Source of the DNA: Symsagittifera roscoffensis | Lineage: Eukaryota; Xenacoelomorpha; Acoela; Convolutidae | Direction of reading: 5' to 3' | Length of the DNA: 64,000 bases | Assembly (NCBI RefSeq): GCF_963678635.1 | Contig: NC_087062.1 | Coordinates: 64,947,253-65,011,252, forward strand | Shown: piece by piece, positions 58,621 through 64,000 of the stretch | Numbering within the stretch: the stretch's first letter is position 1 | How the letters are laid out: every line of letters starts with the position of its first letter | The notes under the pieces: model-generated | Told to the model about the DNA's origin: nothing | Database searches by the model: none | The model's input: the letters and a program-made list of their open reading frames with translations, nothing else | Program-made: the position numbers and the translations under genes

Positions 58621-59535
58621 TGTAACATTCGTCTACTGCAGTCACACATGAGGCTTAAGAAAAATAGGCCCTATAACCACTGGCTCAAGGGTCAGGGACA
58701 CCATCTCTTGTGTTTTTCTACCTCAAGAACGGTCGGAGCCAGTTCGGTTCGTTTGTGACATGAGACTACGACCCGTTACAGCTTAAAGGCTACTACTAAA
58801 ATATCCCCCCACTCTAGAATTAGAAACGTCCCCATACTTAGGTCTCTAGATACCCAAAATACATGAACGCCGTTAAAAACCGGGTTGGAACAATCCGTTA
58901 AGTTACTTTTTCTTAGACAGTGGAACTTTGATCCATTTCAGATGGATCAACCTAAAACTCGCCTTACCTCAACATAACAATCATAAAACACACTCTAGAA
59001 TTTAAATTTGTACTCACATAGTAGCACGCTCAAGAAGTGTGAAATAATCCAGTCGGTAGTTAACTCAAGAATTAAATAACGTAACTAAATGAGTCTAATG
59101 TTTTATAGTTTTGACAATGAGAACGAGTTTATACTCTAGACAATAGTTTTCTTGTGAACCATTAGGACACTCAAGCTGTCCACCTTTCCACCGAAGGTTC
59201 ACTCTAGTCCAGTTCCGAATAATACTCCAGTCGTTATAATCCAATTCGAGGGAATGCTCTCGTCTCTGTCACAGATGGGACAGCTCTACTCTCGATTATT
59301 ATAGTGATGGAAATTGCGAATAGCAATTTCCTACTGCTTTTTCTTACAACTTTCCCGCGTGTGCGACTCAATTGTTCTGAAATTGTTCTAACTTCTTTTT
59401 CTGATTTTCAGTTCTCGCGAGAAAATCGTGCATGACAGGTTCCATTCGAAATTTTGAAAAATTAAATTTCACTCCAAAATCAAGTGTTTTTTGCTCCTCT
59501 CAAGGTCAAACTTCCAAATATGACCGACTGGCACA
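58621..59535 (-). repeat. Element C 5' LTR (915 bp)
   Basis: It is the partner of 36543-37457. On the plus strand it starts TGTAACATTCG and ends CTGGCACA. After it the bases ATC (59536-59538) repeat those before the left LTR, and element B sequence resumes. Confidence 0.95.
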
Positions 59536-59538
59536 ATC

Positions 59539-59563
59539 ACAGGAGGAAGAAATGGAACATTGA
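59539..59563 (+). pseudogene. Last codons of element B gene X
   Basis: After removal of C and one copy of the ATC duplication, the frame from 35797-36542 runs on into these bases and stops at TGA 59561. X therefore ends in an acidic tail like that of element A X. This confirms the exact insertion point of C. Confidence 0.85.
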
Positions 59564-60343
59564 CGAATGGTCGAGCAAAAAAGAGGCAACAAGAAAGAAA
59601 ATTAGAAGAATTTAGAAGTTTTAGAATTTCTAAACGACGAAAAAAGAAGAGAACAAAGGAGTGATGAAGAAAAGTTAAAACTCAGAATTGTTTTATGTGT
59701 GTGAAAAACTCAAGTGAGAAACCAAGCAACCAAGTTGTAATTGAAAACTGAAACATTTAGTTGAGTTTTGAAATTGTTGCATTTATAAATTTGCATTTTG
59801 ATTTTAGTTGAAGTGGCTTTAGAGACACTTATTATTTATTTAGAAAGGCTTAAGAGGAGAGTATATTTAAATATTCCAGCCTGCATGATTGTTTTTAATC
59901 ACTTAGGAAGACTGATCACTTTGTGGTGACATGGAAGGCTTGAGTAATCTCTTGAAGAGGGAGGTTGTTACATAGTTCTTTCTAACCACAAAAATTCTTA
60001 GTTTTAATATTCAGGACAATAACAAGCAAGATTTCCGAAGGGAAAAGCGTAGTAGGATAATTTTAGCTTGTTGGTTGGCAGGACTGTCCTGCAAGCCAAC
60101 ACCTTTTAAATCAAAGAGAAAAAGTTTTAATCGGGAAATTGACACTGGGAGTCAGAAAATATGTTTCATCTTAGGTTATATCCTCAATGTGCAGATTAAT
60201 GAAAGAATTTGAAGGCTATAGTGATGTAGTATGATGCCATTTATGTTCTGCAGTGAGTCGATGTGACGTGGATAAAAGTAATTTCGTGCATTTTATAAAT
60301 TCTGTTCGATGACACTGTATACATTTTACGAACATTGTGCGAT
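59564..60343 (+). other. Element B 3' untranslated region
   Basis: About 780 nt with no ORF. It shares patches with the A 3' UTR (for example a run with CTTAGTTTTAATATT near 60000, and AGTATGATGCCATTT near 60228 as at 13448). Confidence 0.7.
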
Positions 60344-60378
60344 TCAATGAGGACATTGACGGGACTGTCCGGGGAGTA
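60344..60378 (+). promoter_or_regulatory. Element B 3' polypurine tract with hairpin
   Basis: A stem TCAAT/ATTGA (60344-60348 with 60355-60359) has loop GAGGAC. It is followed by TGTCCGGGGAGTA (60366-60378), directly before the LTR start TGTGAC at 60379. Confidence 0.8.
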
Positions 60379-61309
60379 TGTGACATTCCACCAGAATGGC
60401 CAAAATGCAATCTCTGCAGAATTCGAAATTTTAGCAGCGAGCCTTCCGGATTGGTGGTTATTACGAACTAAGAACGTTATTGGAACGATTGGCCAAACGG
60501 TGAGGGCTAGAATATTCTGGTATTTTAAAATTTCAAAAATTCGAATTATGACGTCATATTTCTGAGAAACGTCAGAAACGGCCATTTTGACTAAAACGAA
60601 AAAGAAAAGAGAACAACATTAGCTGCGCTAGCAACAACAATGAAATTGAGATCGGAAAACAACAACGAGTTACAGAGTAACAAAAGAACACTCCGAGTTG
60701 CAACTATTGTGCTGCTACAATAGTTGCAAGGCCGTTGCGAACAACGGTGAAGGGTGAGAGACGGCCTTCCGGATTAAGAGAAAATCAGGATTAGCGAGCT
60801 TGATCCAGCGGATTCATCAATCCGGAAGGGTAAAGGAACTGAAACTTTTATCCTGTTGCATAAACTTTTAAACTTTTAGCTTCCTGTCATGTCCTGACTT
60901 GAATTTAATTAATATCTGGATTCATTTTGATAGGGATGAGAAGCTAGGAGTTGGGGGAAAGGGTTGATCCATCTTCGATGGAGATGATGATTTTTATCTA
61001 CTGAACAAAAACAATAGTATTATAATAAATAGTAGTAGCCCTGTTTTTAGGAGTGACCTCGTGGTCTGGGGATACTGAGACCCAGCCATGAGCTCACTAT
61101 TTCTGCATGTAATCTAGTTAATTTGAGTGTTTTGACCGAAGCCGAAGGCAGTAACGTTTTTGTCGACCCGATGTTAGAAAAGACCACCGAAAAGTACTGG
61201 CTTGGTAGAGACGGTGAAAAGCATGCAAAGCTCTGTTTAGACGTTAGCCAGTCGTCTTAGGACTTAGTTTTGTTTTCCGTCGATATGTATCTTCCGGGCG
61301 AATGTTACA
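60379..61309 (+). repeat. Element B 3' LTR (931 bp)
   Basis: It is the partner of 14299-15221. Differences seen are about 11 substitutions and an 8-bp insertion near 60865. It ends CGAATGTTACA at 61309, followed by TAA (61310-61312), the target duplication. Confidence 0.93.
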
Positions 61310-61312
61310 TAA

Positions 61313-61509
61313 ACGAAAGCTGATCAAAGTCGTTTGACTGATGGCCTAAAAATAGTAACTTTTTACTTAGCCCTAAACAGACCAGAAAATCAACTGGCAA
61401 GGTCGAGACGGTGAAAAACGAGTAGGATTAAGGTAACTGACGCCTGCCAGTCGTTAATAGGTACTTTTTCTACGCTCCGTCGCTGTGTAGTATTTGGGCG
61501 AATGTTACA
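61313..61509 (+). repeat. Element A 3' LTR, second part
   Basis: It resembles the last 200 bp of the B LTR (CGAGACGGTGAAAA, a CCAGTCGT block, GGGCGAATGTTACA end) but is clearly diverged. It continues the LTR broken at 14298. It ends at 61509, 17 bp before the first exon seen of the RAMP4 gene. Confidence 0.88.
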
Positions 61510-61510
61510 C

Positions 61511-61526
61511 TATTTTTTTTTTTCAG
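61511..61526 (+). promoter_or_regulatory. 3' splice / SL trans-splice acceptor of the RAMP4 gene
   Basis: A run of eleven T (61513-61523) followed by CAG at 61524-61526 matches the nematode TTTCAG acceptor. It lies 13 nt before the ATG, a typical distance for SL1 trans-spliced leaders. The retrotransposon ends at 61509, so the outron or upstream intron is element sequence. Confidence 0.75.
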
Positions 61527-61539
61527 ATTCACGTTAACA

Positions 61540-61894
<355 letters not shown>

Positions 61895-62420
61895 ACGAAA
61901 TAAGCAATTTGTCGCCAATTTTTTTAAACCGACAGCCAACAAAGATATGAAGGGAACCCAATTGTCTACATTTTCTTGGTTTCGGGAACAAATATTGAAA
62001 TAATCAGACGTACAAAGCTATTATCGTTGGATCTGGCCTCCACGATCCAATGTGGGCTCAACTTGAACTATGAAGCATTTGCACGCGGATCTTCAATACA
62101 TATATGAGATCCTGCTGTGCAATTTTGTGATCTCGAGCAAGTCATTAAGATCCTGTTTATGGATTCAATATCAATCTCATCCGATCTTCATTTCATTAAA
62201 TGTAATTTGCTGATATCACTTAGTACAGTATTGTACATTATGTAGTACAAAAAAGTTTGGAGAATTTTGAATGGCCTTTGCTTTATTTTCATTTTAGTCG
62301 TTCTGAATTTAATTATATATGTATTACATATGGTGTAAATTGATTAAAAAGTAGAAAGAAATTTTTTGATCAGTGGTTCAAGTTGTTTATAATAAATGAT
62401 GACGTAGTCTTCCTTTTATT
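61895..62420 (+). other. RAMP4 3' region with possible poly(A) signal
   Basis: AT-rich sequence without ORF after the stop. The first AATAAA downstream is at 62391-62396. A 3' UTR of about 500 nt would be long for such a small nematode gene, so an earlier variant signal may be used. Confidence 0.4.
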
Positions 62421-64000
62421 GTGTTTTACTATATTGAGATCTGCAGTGGCGTGATAAAGGCACTACTATTCAGTTCAAATTGAATGAAAAGCTCACACGG
62501 GAAGCCATTTTGTTCCTCGCAGATTTCGCCTCAAAATAAAGTTAAAAAATAATTTGTGCTTTCTAGCTTTCTCCAGCGGGAAATTTATGCGATCTGATTG
62601 GCTGGAAGTACTCTTGCGATAAGCAAGAATATGGCATCCTGGTACTTCACTTATTTCCCCGTTATAAATTCATTGGTTACATAATTCATTAATTACACAA
62701 GCAACGTGAAATGTATTATTACGAATTTTTTTTCCCAACCTAAGTCGCAAATAAAAGTGCTTATTTGGTGGCACTTTTGGTATATTTCAATTTTATCATA
62801 TTTAAGCCTATTTAAGCAATACTTTTTTAAAACAAACTTTGCTGCTTTATCTTTAGCTAGTGTAAGGTCTTGTTTGGAAGAAATAGGTGTAATGAAAATG
62901 TATGGGTTTTTTTTTGGCGAAGCTTTGGAAAACTTCTGCACTTTTCTAAGTTTCAAAAACTACTGTATCAATTTTCAAAAACAAGGTACCAATGGAAAAA
63001 GGCTGTCTTTCTATGTGCCTGCTTGTTTCGCTTGTCTCTTTTCATTTTACCCCACGTTCTACGGCCTTCGAAATTTTCAGTAGATGGATTTTCGACCTAT
63101 TGATTGTGAATTTTTTCATTTTCTCAAATATGGAATACACAAATCTGAGATTAGGGCTGCAATGTGACATCATCCCTTCATGATGTCATTCATTCTAATT
63201 AACCATCTGAACCGAATAGATTACATAATTCACCTTGATGTTAAAATAGAGCTGCATCATATATTTATTTAACTATGTAAACATTGATGGTAATTAATAC
63301 CAATCATTGGAGATTTATACCGAGCTACGAATCAATTGAATAGAGATCAACTTAATAAACTATTCCAATCATGCTCTTACTTGCGCCGATCGACTTGCGA
63401 AATATCAGAAGCTAGGAATCGGAACCAGCATCCTTTAAAGCAAGATAGGTCTTTACCGCTCGAGACATATCTAAATAATGAATCCAATCTAAATACAATT
63501 GATAGCCAGTAGTGCTAAATAACATTACCAATTGAACAGCTCGCATAACAGTAGACGACAGTATACCCGTATTATCCATCCGCCAGATACGGAATATTAT
63601 ATGGTGACTTTCGCGGGAATTTCAACTTCTGGATTCAAAACAGTCATCGGCGATTCCAAACATCATAATTTGAGCAGAAAGTGACAACACTACTTTGCTG
63701 AAGCAGAAAAAAAAAACATCTTGATCAGCACAGCAATGCTCAGATGTTGGCAGCAGAGCAAAACTCAGTGAACAACTGACAGACAGGGAGAAAAAAGAAG
63801 ACAACCACAACTTTTCAACATCTCCTGAGCTGACAACTTTTTCCAATCTACAAGCAGACATGTGGATTGTGACCTACAGCTTCTCTACTTCTGTCAGATG
63901 GTATGTCAAGTGAGCTACTGAAGAGGCAGAAAAGGAAGTAGATGAAAGGTTTCCAACCTCAAAACAGTTAGTTAAAAACAAACTCAAAACTCACTTGCAG
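62421..64000. other. AT-rich flank, no gene supported
   Basis: No ORF here has codon structure or family resemblance that I would defend. The open frame at 62706-63083 is phenylalanine-rich, low-complexity translation of AT-rich DNA. The sequence contains one perfect 9-bp inverted repeat (63165-63188). The window ends in CACTTGCAG, which could be an acceptor site of a gene further right. Confidence 0.5.
63165..63188. repeat. Small inverted repeat TGACATCAT / ATGATGTCA
   Basis: A perfect 9-bp stem (63165-63173 with 63180-63188) has a 6-nt loop. It could be a chance palindrome, a bZIP-type double site, or the end of a small repeat. Confidence 0.6.

Larger units (their letters stand above)
36543..59535 (-). 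mobile_element. Element C: youngest giant Ty3/gypsy-type LTR retrotransposon (22,993 bp)
   Basis: Flanked by ATC at 36540-36542 and 59536-59538, it lies antisense to B inside the last codons of B gene X. The LTRs are 915 bp each and differ at two positions by eye. Order on the minus strand: LTR, primer site, leader with minisatellite, gag, pol with macro-like domain, spacer, gene X, 3' UTR, polypurine tract, LTR. Only three lesions were noticed in about 18 kb of coding sequence: TGA at 52221, a 1-nt shift near 50070, and a 1-nt shift near 43410. It is the most complete copy here and is clearly diverged from A and B. Confidence 0.95.
59539..61309 (+). mobile_element. Element B, right part: X tail, 3' UTR, polypurine tract, 3' LTR
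   Basis: This is the continuation of element B after the C insertion. It opens in frame with the X sequence left at 36542 and reaches a stop within 25 nt (59561-59563). A 3' UTR resembling that of A follows, then the polypurine tract and a 931-bp LTR. Confidence 0.93.

Noticed and set aside
60241-60585. ORFs on both strands inside the B LTRs (also 14275-14505)
   Set aside because: Present in an LTR, short, and not conserved in the A or C LTRs; regarded as chance.
1-61509. Polinton, Maverick or DNA-virus origin of the long elements
   Set aside because: LTRs, primer site, polypurine tract, gag and an RT-RNase H-integrase pol identify LTR retrotransposons; no DNA polymerase B, packaging ATPase or capsid genes of such elements are seen.
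62693-63083. ORFs 62706-63083 (+) and 62693-62956 (-) as small genes
   Set aside because: AT-driven composition (Phe, Lys, Ile), no introns or neighbours supporting them, no family resemblance.

Overview
The window comes from a nematode, most likely Caenorhabditis-like. The only host gene seen is a RAMP4/SERP1 homologue at the far right (61540-61894). It has two introns of about 80 bp, nematode-style TTTCAG acceptors and a 13-nt 5' leader after a poly-T/TTTCAG site. Almost everything to its left (1-61509) is a three-level nest of very large LTR retrotransposons of one Ty3/gypsy-type family.

Element A (+ strand) enters from beyond base 1 inside pol and runs to 14298; its last LTR piece reappears at 61313-61509. 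Element B (+ strand; 14299-36542 and 59539-61309, about 24.0 kb) is inserted in the 3' LTR of A, with TAA on both sides. Element C (- strand; 36543-59535, 22,993 bp) is inserted a few codons before the end of the last gene of B, with ATC on both sides. C has 915-bp LTRs differing at 2 positions by eye. The LTRs of B (923 and 931 bp) differ at about 11 positions plus an 8-bp indel. A is riddled with stops, frameshifts and an internal duplication. The relative age is therefore A > B > C.

Gene order is the same in all three: LTR, primer binding site, a 2.5-3 kb leader with G-rich repeats, gag (coiled coil, capsid-like region, two CCHC knuckles), pol (protease, RT, RNase H, integrase with GPF module), an extra C-terminal domain, an intercistronic spacer, a very large last gene called X here (about 2,960 codons in C), a short 3' UTR, polypurine tract, LTR. 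Two cargoes stand out. The C-terminus of pol looks like a macro (ADP-ribose-binding) domain of the OARD1/TARG1 type. X encodes an SGNH/GDSL hydrolase followed by a second, degenerate SGNH-like segment and some 2,000 residues that I do not recognise.

A nucleotide-level signal recurs in the family: a short hairpin with loop RRGGAC followed by GTCCGGGGAGT. It sits directly upstream of each 3' LTR and again inside the pol coding sequence just before the macro-like domain. There it is essentially invariant across copies that are otherwise well diverged. Extra copies of GTCCGGGGAG lie in the RNase H-integrase linker, exactly 66 nt apart in B. I read these as 3' and central (internal) plus-strand primer sites of an unusually long retroelement genome. 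Element C also carries a roughly tenfold, strand-biased excess of the hexamer CTTGAG.

The right flank (62400-64000) is AT-rich non-coding DNA in which I could support no further gene.
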